From Pseudomonas nicosulfuronedens (GTDB lineage: Bacteria; Pseudomonadota; Gammaproteobacteria; Pseudomonadales; Pseudomonadaceae): 64,000 nucleotides of DNA. The position numbers were made by a program, and so were the translations under genes. Shown here piece by piece: positions 38,585 to 45,808 of this stretch. The DNA lies in contig NZ_SWDV01000013.1 of the NCBI RefSeq assembly GCF_005877905.1, forward strand, positions 62,001-126,000, given 5' to 3'. The notes below the pieces were generated by a model that saw nothing but the letters and a program-made list of their open reading frames with translations, was not told the DNA's origin and searched no databases. Each line of letters begins with the position of its first letter. The first letter of the stretch is position 1.

Positions 38585-38672
38585 TCTCCCGCGTTGAGTT
38601 AACGTGGGGAAACTGCAAAACCCTGTAGGCATTTTCCGATTAAGAGATCAGGTGGTGACTTGCATTCGACGG

Positions 38673-39335
38673 TTAGCCGGATTCCCCGCTGAAGCGTCGG
38701 GCGGTCGTATAGCTGCGTTGCCAATAGTGGTTGTCCAGCGAGTCGATGCGGATGGTCTTGCCGGTGCGCGGTGCGTGGATGAAGCGGCCGCCACCGATGT
38801 ACAGGCCCACGTGGCTGGCGCGCCCCGTGCCGTCATGATTGAAGAACACCGCATCGCCCGGTTGCAGCTCATCCTGATCCACGGCATTGCGCTTTTGCGC
38901 GATCATCGAGGTGGTGGTGCGCGGTAGCTTGCGGTTGGCGATGGTGCTGTACAGGTAGACGAGCAGGCCACTGCAATCGAAGCCGGACGCTTCGCTTTCA
39001 CCACCCCAGCGGTAAGGCGTACCGATCAGTTCATGGGCACGCTCGATGATGCGTGAGGTAACCCGTGGGCTCAGCGACCTGTGCTCCTCCGCCTGTGGGT
39101 AGGGCGCCAGGAGCGGTTCCCGGGCGGAGCTCGATACCTTCAGGTTCCGTCGCGCGCTTCGGATCTGTGCGCGCAGTTCGATAGCGCGGGCGGAAAATCC
39201 CGCGCTCTGGTAGGTCCGCTCGATGGCAGCGTTGTCGTAGCGACGCCAATTGGGTGTGTCGTAGTCATCGGCGAGGGCGAACGGCGCGCCCAGGATGCAG
39301 AAGAGATAAAGGGTCAGCCAGCGGAGTGGGCGCAC
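38673..39335 (-). CDS. NlpC/P60 (C40) cell-wall peptidase, exported, second copy
   Basis: This 220-residue paralogue has a signal peptide (about 1-22, ALADD), a linker and a C-terminal NlpC/P60 domain with C121 (SGFDCSGLLVYLY), H175 (RASHVGLYIG) and H187 (FIHAPR). The domain is clearly akin to that of the neighbouring gene (SHVGLYIG, KLPRTT, ELxPGDAVFFN in both), while the linkers are unrelated. This indicates tandem duplication followed by divergence. Both likely hydrolyse peptidoglycan stem peptides, possibly under different conditions. Confidence 0.88.
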   Translation of the reverse strand: MRPLRWLTLYLFCILGAPFALADDYDTPNWRRYDNAAIERTYQSAGFSARAIELRAQIRSARRNLKVSSSAREPLLAPYPQAEEHRSLSPRVTSRIIERAHELIGTPYRWGGESEASGFDCSGLLVYLYSTIANRKLPRTTTSMIAQKRNAVDQDELQPGDAVFFNHDGTGRASHVGLYIGGGRFIHAPRTGKTIRIDSLDNHYWQRSYTTARRFSGESG

Positions 39336-39367
39336 GTCGGGTCACCTCGAGGTGAACGGTGGGGACG

Positions 39368-39383
39368 GGCGCCATCCTAGAAA
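39368..39383 (-). promoter_or_regulatory. Shared upstream element of the two C40 peptidase genes (copy 2)
   Basis: GGCGCCATCCTAGAAA on the plus strand lies 33 bases before the start codon of the second peptidase gene. It is the counterpart of 38569-38584. The possible -10 hexamer on the coding strand is TAGGAT. Confidence 0.45.
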
Positions 39384-39458
39384 CGGCTAGGGAAGATCGA
39401 TGTAGGAAACCTCTAGTAGATTTGAAGGCGGATTCCACGGAGGATGGTCGGTCACCAC

Positions 39459-39884
39459 TCAGCGTGCGAACAGCTGGCCGATGTCCTTGAAGGCCTTGAA
39501 CTCCAGGGCATTGCCGCAGGGATCGAAGAGGAACAACGTTGCCTGTTCGCCCACCTGACCCTGGAAGCGCACATGGGGTTCGATGACGAACCGCGTGCCG
39601 CGCTCGCTCAGCCTTTGCGCCAGACGCTCCCAGTCCTCCCACGGCAGCACCACGCCGAAGTGCGGTACCGGCACGTCATGCCCATCGACGGCATTGGTGT
39701 GCGCCGCCTCCTGGCTGGCGGTGCGTGGGTGCTCGTGGATCACCAGCTGGTGGCCGAAGAAGTCGAAGTCTACCCACTGGGCGCTGCTGCGCCCTTCGGC
39801 GAGGCCGAATACCTCGCCGTAGAAGTGCCGGGCCAGGGCGAGGTCGTAGACGGGAATGGCCAGGTGGAAAGGCGATAGCGCCAT
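39459..39884 (-). CDS. VOC family protein
   Basis: This 141-residue glyoxalase-fold protein begins [25 protein letters not shown] and ends [17 protein letters not shown]. Probable metal ligands are H7, H75 region (VPHFGVVL) and E130 region (NALEFKAF), as in VOC dioxygenase-like proteins often annotated as glyoxalase or bleomycin-resistance-like. It follows the gene at 39905 on the same strand by 20 bases, so the two are probably co-transcribed. No substrate can be assigned. Confidence 0.87.
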   Translation of the reverse strand: MALSPFHLAIPVYDLALARHFYGEVFGLAEGRSSAQWVDFDFFGHQLVIHEHPRTASQEAAHTNAVDGHDVPVPHFGVVLPWEDWERLAQRLSERGTRFVIEPHVRFQGQVGEQATLFLFDPCGNALEFKAFKDIGQLFAR

Positions 39885-39904
39885 GGATGTGCTCCCTGTC
39901 AGGT

Positions 39905-40366
39905 TCAGGCTGGTGCGGCCAGCAGGCGGCTGATGGTGGCCTTGGCCGCGTTCATCTGCCCCTCGCGGGCGAGGCGGGTGAACTCCAGCAGGGCATGCTC
40001 GTGCTCGGCCAGGTCGTCGAGGATGTCGCGGTCATCGTCGTCGCCCTGGTTGGCAAGGCTGTCGTAGCGCTGGACGTAGGGCTCCACCAGCACTTCGAGC
40101 CTTTCCAGGGTCTGCGGCCAGTCAAGCCCGAGCCAGTCGGCGGCACGCTGGCGGCCCTGGGCGGCGGCGTGGGCGGTGTCGCCCAGCGGTAGGCCATGGC
40201 GTTGCAGCAGCCGCGCCATGCGCAGGCCGGTCTGGCGCTCCAGTCGCGCCAGCAGGAGCATCGAGGACGCCCCCTCCGGCAGTTGCTCGGCCAGGCCGAG
40301 GAAGAAGTTCTCACCGCGGACTTCGCCCAGGTAGGCGGCCTGCAGTTCACTGGCTTGTCGGTGCAT
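39905..40366 (-). CDS. Hypothetical helical protein (possible ferritin-like fold)
   Basis: This 153-residue protein is predicted by eye to be all helical and is acidic in its second half. It contains [17 protein letters not shown] (about residues 115-132), an ExxH-like motif, and [15 protein letters not shown] (about 40-54), which together recall iron sites of ferritin or rubrerythrin-like four-helix bundles. I cannot confirm a metal site. It lies directly upstream of a VOC gene on the same strand. The frame has good coding character and a start 19 bases from a GGGGG purine stretch; alternatives in other frames are worse. Confidence 0.6.
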   Translation of the reverse strand: MHRQASELQAAYLGEVRGENFFLGLAEQLPEGASSMLLLARLERQTGLRMARLLQRHGLPLGDTAHAAAQGRQRAADWLGLDWPQTLERLEVLVEPYVQRYDSLANQGDDDDRDILDDLAEHEHALLEFTRLAREGQMNAAKATISRLLAAPA

Positions 40367-40459
40367 GCGTCGGTCCCCCTTTGCTGAATGGGGACCAGCC
40401 TAGACGATGTGCGCCGGGCATCGAACCCGGCATGTCGTGTCTGGGCCAGAACGGGTCGC

Positions 40460-40783
40460 TCAGCGTTCGAAACCGTATTCGCGCTCGACCCGGCTGATAC
40501 GCACGCGGAAGGCGCTGTACCAGTCGCGGCGGCCTGCCTGCTGGGCCATGCGGTGTTCGGCCTGTTGCTTCCACTGGCGGATGGCGGCTTCGTCACGCCA
40601 GTAGGAGACAGTGATGCCCAGACCGTCGGCGCCACGGGCCGACTCGACGCCGAGGAAGCCGTCCTGCTGTGCGGCCAGTTCCAGCATGCGCTCGGCAGTG
40701 GCGCCGTAGCCTTCGTCCAGCTCGGTGCGGTAGGAGGTGAACGTCACGGCGTAGTAGGGCGGTTGCGGTGTGCTGGCGATCAT
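40460..40783 (-). CDS. Antibiotic biosynthesis monooxygenase (ABM) domain protein
   Basis: This 107-residue protein has the ABM ferredoxin-like fold: YYAVTFTSYRTELDEGYGATAERMLELAAQQDGFLGVESARGADGLGITVSYWRDEAAIRQWKQ is typical, with W and H residues (QAEHRMAQ) common in the family. Such small proteins are cofactor-free oxygenases, heme-degrading enzymes or stress proteins of unknown activity. The ATG at 40783 overlaps the stop of the amidotransferase-like gene by ATGA, so the two are translated together. I give no gene name. Confidence 0.83.
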   Translation of the reverse strand: MIASTPQPPYYAVTFTSYRTELDEGYGATAERMLELAAQQDGFLGVESARGADGLGITVSYWRDEAAIRQWKQQAEHRMAQQAGRRDWYSAFRVRISRVEREYGFER

Positions 40784-41550
40784 GCGGCGCTCCCGGCGTG
40801 GACGGCTTCTTGGCTGGATGACTGGATGGGCGCTTGGCTGGATTGATGGCGGAAGGCGGCGGACAGGAGCGCCTCGGCCAGTGGCACAGCGATACCGGCC
40901 AGCGCCCTGCGCTCCGGCTGGAACAGGGTGGCGACGAAGAAGGGATGGTCGGTCGCTTCCAGCGCGCGGATGCTGCCGTCCTCTCCGTGGGCGCAGGCGC
41001 GTAGCGAGCCGCCGAACAGCTCGTCCTGGAACGCCGGATTCACCCCGTAGCTGCACCGGTAGCCCTCGCGAATCTCCGGCAGACCGTAGATGGCGGCCAG
41101 GTGCGAGCCGGCGGTGAGGCGGATGGTTTCGCTGACCTCAACCAGTGAACAGGGCAGGGCATGGACCACCGTGCGCATTGCATCCGGGTCCGTCTCGGCG
41201 TGTGCCGCGTCGCTCCAGCCGAGGACATGGCGCGCGCGCTCCAGCAGGGCATGCTGGAAGCCCCCGCAGGTGCCGAGGAAGGGTACGTCGTTTTCGCGGG
41301 CGAAGGTGATCGCCCGCAGGGCGCCTTCGGTGTCGAGGTAAGGGCTGCCAGGGATGCACCAGAAGCCGGAGTACGGCTCCAGGTCCAGGCCCTGGGCGAG
41401 GCGCGGAGTGTCCAGCCAGTCCACGCGCAGCGTGCCCGAGTGCGGCAGCAGCGATTGCTGCAGGGCCAGGGGAATCGCCCAGTGGGCGGTGACGCGGCTG
41501 TCGCGGTCTCCGATCAGGCCGATCCGCAGTGCTTTACGACGTTTTCCCAT
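40780..41550 (-). CDS. CTP-synthase-C-terminal-related amidotransferase-like protein (Cys form of a selenoprotein family)
   Basis: This 256-residue protein resembles only the class I glutamine amidotransferase half of CTP synthase. The nucleophile-elbow motif is FLGTCGGFQHALLE with C95 encoded by TGC (41266-41268). Some relatives of this family carry selenocysteine at that place, but here it is plain cysteine. No kinase or synthase partner is encoded nearby. AGGGGG lies 7 bases before the ATG. It overlaps the ABM gene and is divergent from a LysR gene, which probably controls both. Its reaction is unknown. Confidence 0.82.
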   Translation of the reverse strand: MGKRRKALRIGLIGDRDSRVTAHWAIPLALQQSLLPHSGTLRVDWLDTPRLAQGLDLEPYSGFWCIPGSPYLDTEGALRAITFARENDVPFLGTCGGFQHALLERARHVLGWSDAAHAETDPDAMRTVVHALPCSLVEVSETIRLTAGSHLAAIYGLPEIREGYRCSYGVNPAFQDELFGGSLRACAHGEDGSIRALEATDHPFFVATLFQPERRALAGIAVPLAEALLSAAFRHQSSQAPIQSSSQEAVHAGSAA

Positions 41551-41606
41551 CCTTTTTCCCCCTGGCGTCGTGGCCCATTGGCGGGCCCATGGGAGGCAAT
41601 TTATAG

Positions 41607-41643
41607 TTGCGCAGGCGCAATCGAAATGGGCGGTTGCGCAACC
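41607..41643. promoter_or_regulatory. Twin palindromes in the amidotransferase/LysR spacer
   Basis: TTGCGC-AG-GCGCAA (41607-41620) and GGTTGC-GCAACC (41632-41643) are two perfect palindromes 24 bases apart centre to centre, in the 106-base divergent spacer. They share the TTGCGC/GCGCAA word. They are good candidates for the binding site of the LysR protein encoded at 41657, and the second lies 14 bases before its start codon, which suggests autoregulation. Confidence 0.6.
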
Positions 41644-41656
41644 TTGGAGTGCGTCG

Positions 41657-42529
41657 ATGCAATACCGTCTGGAGTACGCCGATCTGGCCCTGGTGCTGGC
41701 GCTGGTGCGAGGGGGCAGCCTTGCGCGTGCCTCGGAATTGCTCGAAGTAGACGTCTCCACCGTGTTTCGTGCCGTGCGCCGGCTGGAGAAGGCGCTGGGC
41801 ACCGCGCTGTTCGAGAAGGGCCGCAACGGCTACCTCGCCACGGCCACCGCGCAGCAACTGGCGACCCAGGCAGAACTGGCCGAGCAGGCGCTGGAAGCGG
41901 CGCGACTGGGCCTGGAGCAGGGCCACGACGTGCTCAGCGGCACCGTGCGCCTGACCTGTTCCGACACCGTGCTGCAGGGCCTTTTGCTGCCGGCCCTGGC
42001 GCGCTTCATGAAGCGCTACCCGGCGCTGAATCTGGAACTGACCACCTCCAACGCCTTCGCCAACCTCAGCCGCCGCGACGCCGACATTGCCCTGCGCCTG
42101 ACCAATGCGCCGCCGGAGCATCTGGTGGGACGCAAGCTGGGCGAGGTGCACTACGTCCTCTGTGCCCACCGCGACTACCTGGCCGAGCAAGGCGAGCGTC
42201 CCTGGCAGGATATGAGCTGGATCGCCCCGGACGACTTTCTGCCCGATCACTCCAGCGTCGCCTGGCGCCGCCAGGCGTTCCCGACGGTGCTCCCGGCCTA
42301 TCGCTGCAACAGCATGCTCTCGGTGCTCGACCTTTGCCGCGCGGGGCTGGGGCTGGCTGCGCTGCCAGCGTTCCTGCTGCGCCCGGACGACGGGCTGCAG
42401 ATACTGGAGCCGGAGCTTCCCGGCTGCAGCATCCATCTCTGGCTGCTGACGCGACCGGATTGCCGGGCGCTGCGGGCGGTAGTGACGCTGTTCGAGGAGT
42501 TGGCCGGGAGCATTCGTTTGCCAGCCTGA
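41657..42529 (+). CDS. LysR-family transcriptional regulator
   Basis: This 290-residue LysR protein has an N-terminal HTH (about residues 1-60: ADLALVLALVRGGSLARASELLEVDVSTVFRAVRRLEK) and an effector domain from about 90. The ATG at 41657 sets the normal length; the frame is open far upstream as a shadow of the divergent gene. It probably controls the divergent amidotransferase-ABM operon through the palindromes between the genes. A strong terminator follows 4 bases after its stop. Confidence 0.88.
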   Translation: MQYRLEYADLALVLALVRGGSLARASELLEVDVSTVFRAVRRLEKALGTALFEKGRNGYLATATAQQLATQAELAEQALEAARLGLEQGHDVLSGTVRLTCSDTVLQGLLLPALARFMKRYPALNLELTTSNAFANLSRRDADIALRLTNAPPEHLVGRKLGEVHYVLCAHRDYLAEQGERPWQDMSWIAPDDFLPDHSSVAWRRQAFPTVLPAYRCNSMLSVLDLCRAGLGLAALPAFLLRPDDGLQILEPELPGCSIHLWLLTRPDCRALRAVVTLFEELAGSIRLPA

Positions 42530-42533
42530 ATGA

Positions 42534-42561
42534 AAAGACCCCGCCGGGAAGCGGGGTCTTT
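42534..42561. terminator. Bidirectional Rho-independent terminator
   Basis: AAAGACCCCGC and GCGGGGTCTTT form an 11-base stem around a 6-base loop, with A-run and T-run on either side. It separates the LysR gene (ends 42529) from the convergent exported protein gene (ends 42577). Confidence 0.9.
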
Positions 42562-42576
42562 CGTCTGTCACAGCCA

Positions 42577-42951
42577 CTACCAGTGACGGTAGTGTCCCGG
42601 CGGGCCATAGTAGCCTGGGCCGTAATAACGCGGCGGACCATAGTAGCGGGGCGGCCCGTAGTAACGCGGGCCTGGCACCACCACGACCGGTCGGTACACC
42701 GGTTGATACACGGGCTGGTAGACCGGCGCAGGCTGGTAGTACACCGGTTGCGGCGGGTAATAGGCCACCGGGGGCGGCGGAGCGTAATAGGGCGCCGGCG
42801 CGGGTTGCGAGCCGGCGACCACTGCACCCCCGACAACGGCGCCAACCACTGCGCCGATCGCGGCGGCATCGGTATTGCTGTTGGCCGCGGCCTGGCCGGC
42901 GAGGGCAAGGCCGGCGCAGAGCAGGGCGATCTGGGGGAGACGGTGAAGCAT
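42577..42951 (-). CDS. Exported protein with glycine zipper and YYGPP repeats
   Basis: This 124-residue protein has a signal peptide (about 1-23), a small glycine-zipper-like hydrophobic stretch (AIGAVVGAVVGGAVVAG) and then a proline/tyrosine-rich tail with PVYQP and RYYGPP repeats. AGGAGG lies 6 bases before the ATG. Proteins of this composition are often surface or outer-membrane associated. The tail is low-complexity and may be disordered or bind other polymers. I know no function. Confidence 0.78.
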   Translation of the reverse strand: MLHRLPQIALLCAGLALAGQAAANSNTDAAAIGAVVGAVVGGAVVAGSQPAPAPYYAPPPPVAYYPPQPVYYQPAPVYQPVYQPVYRPVVVVPGPRYYGPPRYYGPPRYYGPGYYGPPGHYRHW

Positions 42952-43177
42952 GATGCACCTCCTGAGGAACCCGGCGAGGAACCAGGTATCTATGAGACAT
43001 CGGCCTCGAAAGAATCGTAACGCCGCCGGTGTAAAGGTTGTGTAAATGGCGCCGTACGGCTCTGCGACGGGCCTGGCATGTATCAGCCTGCAATACATCC
43101 ATCGCGCTGCCGCAGCCTTCGGGCTGGTAAGGTTGCGCCTTTCGCGTTTTATCCATGAAGAATCAGGGAGACCTTCC

Positions 43178-43504
43178 ATGCCCTTCAACCGAGTGACTCT
43201 CTTGTCGCTTCTCGCTGTCGCCGCCCTTGCCGGTTGCAGTTCCAAGGATTCCTCGTCCGATGCGGCCCAGCCGGCTGCGGACAGTTCGCCGGCCATGACC
43301 GGCACCTGCAACGCCAAGGCGGTGCAGTCGATCATCGGCAAGGTCGTCACCCCGACCCTGACCGAAGAAGCTCGCCGCGATGCTGGCGCCAGCGTTGCCC
43401 GCGTGCTCACCCCGCACCAGCCAGTGACCATGGAGTACAACTCGCAGCGCCTGAACATCGACGTCGATGACAGCCAGGTGGTGAAGCAGGTCTCCTGCGG
43501 CTGA
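43178..43504 (+). CDS. I78-family peptidase inhibitor lipoprotein
   Basis: This 108-residue lipoprotein has a signal peptide with lipobox LAGC (cysteine about 20), a serine/alanine linker, and a small domain (CNAKAVQSIIGKVVTPTLTEEARRDAGASVARVLTPHQPVTMEYNSQRLNI...) that matches the I78 inhibitor family, related to potato inhibitor I/elastase inhibitors. AGGGAGACC precedes the ATG. It probably sits in the outer or inner membrane and inhibits a serine protease of the periplasm or environment; the target is unknown. A terminator follows 24 bases after the stop. Confidence 0.83.
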   Translation: MPFNRVTLLSLLAVAALAGCSSKDSSSDAAQPAADSSPAMTGTCNAKAVQSIIGKVVTPTLTEEARRDAGASVARVLTPHQPVTMEYNSQRLNIDVDDSQVVKQVSCG

Positions 43505-43527
43505 GTCTTTCGCCCGACTGCGCCCAT

Positions 43528-43557
43528 GAAAAAGCCCCGCCTAGGCGGGGCTTTTTC
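43528..43557. terminator. Bidirectional Rho-independent terminator
   Basis: AAAAAGCCCCGCC-TA-GGCGGGGCTTTTT is a 13-base stem with built-in A and T runs. It serves the I78 lipoprotein gene and the convergent small exported protein gene. Confidence 0.92.
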
Positions 43558-43571
43558 ATCTCCAGTGCGGA

Positions 43572-43829
43572 TCAGCGATTGGCGGGCTTCTTGATCACAC
43601 GCAGCGCCTGGCTCGACTGGTTGACGCACTCCTCGTAATTGCCGGCCTTCTTCGCTTCCTCGGCCTTGGCGAGGTACTCGTGGACTGCGTTGACCTTCAC
43701 GCCGGTGGCGTTCGGGTTGGCGGTCTTGAGGAAGTCGTTGATCTGCTGCAGGTTGCCGTCGCACAGCGCGCTGTCAGCGAAAGCCGGTACGGAAAACACC
43801 ATGGCCAGGAGCAGGGCGTACTTTTTCAT
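43572..43829 (-). CDS. Small exported protein of 85 residues
   Basis: The product has a clear signal peptide (MKKYALLLAMVFSVPAFA, 1-18) and a mature helical part of about 67 residues with two cysteines (ALCDGN and NYEECVNQ) that could form a disulfide. The sequence VHEYLAKAEEAKKAGNYEECVNQSSQALRVIK looks like one TPR-like hairpin. It is probably periplasmic. GGAGAACC precedes the ATG. I do not recognise a named family. Confidence 0.78.
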   Translation of the reverse strand: MKKYALLLAMVFSVPAFADSALCDGNLQQINDFLKTANPNATGVKVNAVHEYLAKAEEAKKAGNYEECVNQSSQALRVIKKPANR

Positions 43830-43971
43830 GCAGGTTCTCCTTGCATCTCGAATGCCGAATCGAAGAAGTTCGAAATTACGTTAGCTTGCTAACTACCGAC
43901 AAGCGAATGTCCCGCGAATTCATTTCAGTTCTGACGCTAGTCAGGAAAACCCCGATCCGCCGTGTCGCTGG

Positions 43972-44895
43972 TCAGATGGCGCTGAACTTTCGCTCCAGGC
44001 CCTGGCTGCGAAAGTGCTCGATGACGTACTCGATGAATACCCGCGTCTTGGCCGGCAGCAGTTTCTGCGCGGCGTAGTAGAGCGCGGTGTTGCCAGCGTC
44101 CACGTACCAGTCCGGCAGCACACGCACCAGGCGGCCGCTCTCTAGGTACGGGACGGCGTGCTGCATGCTCACCAGGGTCACGCCCAGTCCCATCAGTGCG
44201 GCGACGCAGGCGGCTTCGGGGTCGCTGAAGGTCATGCGCTCCTTCAGCGCGATCGGCGCCTGGGCCTGCTGGCGGTTGGTCAGCGGCCAGGGACGCACAC
44301 GGCCGGTTTGCGGCGAGCGGATGCGGATGCCGTCGTGGCTGGGCAGGTCCGACGGATAGCGGAGCGCCGGCCGTGCTTCGAGGTAGGCCGGCGAAGCCAG
44401 CAGTACCAGATGCGCCGGGCACAGCTTGCGCGCCACCACGCCGGGCGGCAGCTCGAAGCCGCCGCCGATGGCGGCGTCGAAGCCTTCGGCGATGAGGTCG
44501 ACCTGGTGGTTGTCGAAGTGCCAGTCCGGACGGATCGCCGGATAGCGATCGAGGAAGTCCCCCAGCAGCGGCAGGATGTAGTCGCGACCGAACACCAGCC
44601 CCATGCTCACCTTCAACATGCCGCTGGGCTGGCCATCGGCGCTGGCCAGGTTGGCGATGGCGCTCTGCAGGCTGGCGAGGCCGCCGCCGGCTTCATCGAG
44701 AAATCGCTCACCGGATTCGGTCAGGGCCAGGCTGCGGGTACTACGCTGGAACAGCCGCACGCCCAGGTTGTTCTCCAGCCGCGCCACGTTCTTGCTCACC
44801 GCCGCCGGCGTCAGGCCCAGGCGGCGTGCGGCGGCGGCGAAGCTGCCCGCCTCGGCGCTGCGGACGAAGCATTCGATACTGATCAGGCTTTCCAT
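43972..44895 (-). CDS. LysR-family transcriptional regulator
   Basis: This 307-residue LysR protein has an N-terminal HTH (SIECFVRSAEAGSFAAAARRLGLTPAAVSKNVARLENNLG) and an effector domain from about 90. It is divergent from the SDR gene at 45019 with 123 bases between, so it probably controls that gene. A T-N11-A type box is seen at 44919-44937. Effector unknown. A longer antisense frame at 44158-45018 is its shadow. Confidence 0.88.
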   Translation of the reverse strand: MESLISIECFVRSAEAGSFAAAARRLGLTPAAVSKNVARLENNLGVRLFQRSTRSLALTESGERFLDEAGGGLASLQSAIANLASADGQPSGMLKVSMGLVFGRDYILPLLGDFLDRYPAIRPDWHFDNHQVDLIAEGFDAAIGGGFELPPGVVARKLCPAHLVLLASPAYLEARPALRYPSDLPSHDGIRIRSPQTGRVRPWPLTNRQQAQAPIALKERMTFSDPEAACVAALMGLGVTLVSMQHAVPYLESGRLVRVLPDWYVDAGNTALYYAAQKLLPAKTRVFIEYVIEHFRSQGLERKFSAI

Positions 44896-44918
44896 GGGTT
44901 TTATTCCGGACGTTTGGT

Positions 44919-44937
44919 ATCGACTGAATATAGCGAT
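44919..44937. promoter_or_regulatory. LysR-type box in the LysR/SDR spacer
   Basis: ATCG-N11-CGAT within GGTATCG and CGATTACC fits the partial-dyad T-N11-A pattern of LysR binding sites. It lies 24 bases from the LysR start and about 80 bases before the SDR start, as expected for an autoregulated divergent pair. Confidence 0.5.
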
Positions 44938-45018
44938 TACCAGCTACCGGGTCAGGAGTGCAAGCGCGAAACTGGCCCCGTCGAACTTACTCCCCCACTC
45001 GATTCCTGGAGACACGAA

Positions 45019-45777
45019 ATGACCACCACGCAAACCACTCAATCCCTCGCCGGCAAAGTCGCTTTCGTACAGGGCGGCTCCCGCGGCATCGGCGCTGCCA
45101 TCGTGCAGCGCCTGGCTCAGGAAGGTGCCGCCGTGGCCTTCACCTACGTCAGCTCGGCACAGAAGGCCGAAGACCTCGCCGCCAGCATCGAAGCCGCCGG
45201 CGGCCGCGCCCTGGCGCTGAAGGCCGATAGCGGCGACGCAGCCTCGGTGCAGCAAGCCATCGATACCGCCGCACAACGCTTCGGCGGCATCGATATCCTG
45301 GTCAACAACGCCGGCGTGCTGGCCATCGCCCCGGTGGAAGAGTTCAGCCTGGAAGACCTCGACCGCACCCTGGCGGTGAACGTGCGCAGCGTCTTCGTCG
45401 CCACCCAGGCCGCTGCGCGGCACATGGGGCAGGGCGGGCGCATCATCACCATCGGCAGCACCAACGCCGATCGCATGCCCTTTGGCGGTGGCGCCGTCTA
45501 CGCCATGAGCAAGTCGGCCATCGTCGGCCTGACCAAGGGCCTGGCCCGCGACCTCGGCCCGCGCGGGATCACCGTGAACAACGTGCAGCCCGGCCCGGTG
45601 GATACCGACATGAACCCGGCCGACAGCGACTTCGCGGCTTCCCTGATGGACCTGATGGCGGTCGGTCGTTACGGCCGTGCGGAAGAAGTCGCCGCTTTCG
45701 TCGCCTACCTGGCGGGCCCGGAAGCCGGCTACATCACCGGCGCCAGCCTGACCATCGACGGTGGCTTCGGCGCCTGA
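45019..45777 (+). CDS. SDR-family oxidoreductase
   Basis: This 252-residue short-chain dehydrogenase has the cofactor loop GGSRGIGAA (about residues 19-27), NNAG at about 95, and the catalytic YAMSK near 160, with GSTNADRMPFGG containing the catalytic serine. GGAGACACGAA precedes the ATG. It belongs to the 3-oxoacyl-reductase-like classical SDRs. Its partner is the divergent LysR gene. Substrate unknown. A frame in from 44158 is an antisense shadow of the LysR gene. Confidence 0.88.
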   Translation: MTTTQTTQSLAGKVAFVQGGSRGIGAAIVQRLAQEGAAVAFTYVSSAQKAEDLAASIEAAGGRALALKADSGDAASVQQAIDTAAQRFGGIDILVNNAGVLAIAPVEEFSLEDLDRTLAVNVRSVFVATQAAARHMGQGGRIITIGSTNADRMPFGGGAVYAMSKSAIVGLTKGLARDLGPRGITVNNVQPGPVDTDMNPADSDFAASLMDLMAVGRYGRAEEVAAFVAYLAGPEAGYITGASLTIDGGFGA

Positions 45778-45808
45778 TGGGTTCTAGATGACCGCAGCGC
45801 GATCGGGT

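Noticed and set aside
41266..41268. Selenocysteine codon in the amidotransferase-like gene
   Set aside because: The codon is TGC (cysteine), so no recoding is needed and no SECIS was sought.
41161..43020. 619-codon plus-strand frame over the amidotransferase and LysR genes
   Set aside because: Out of frame with the recognised LysR gene; arginine/alanine-rich composition with no domain.
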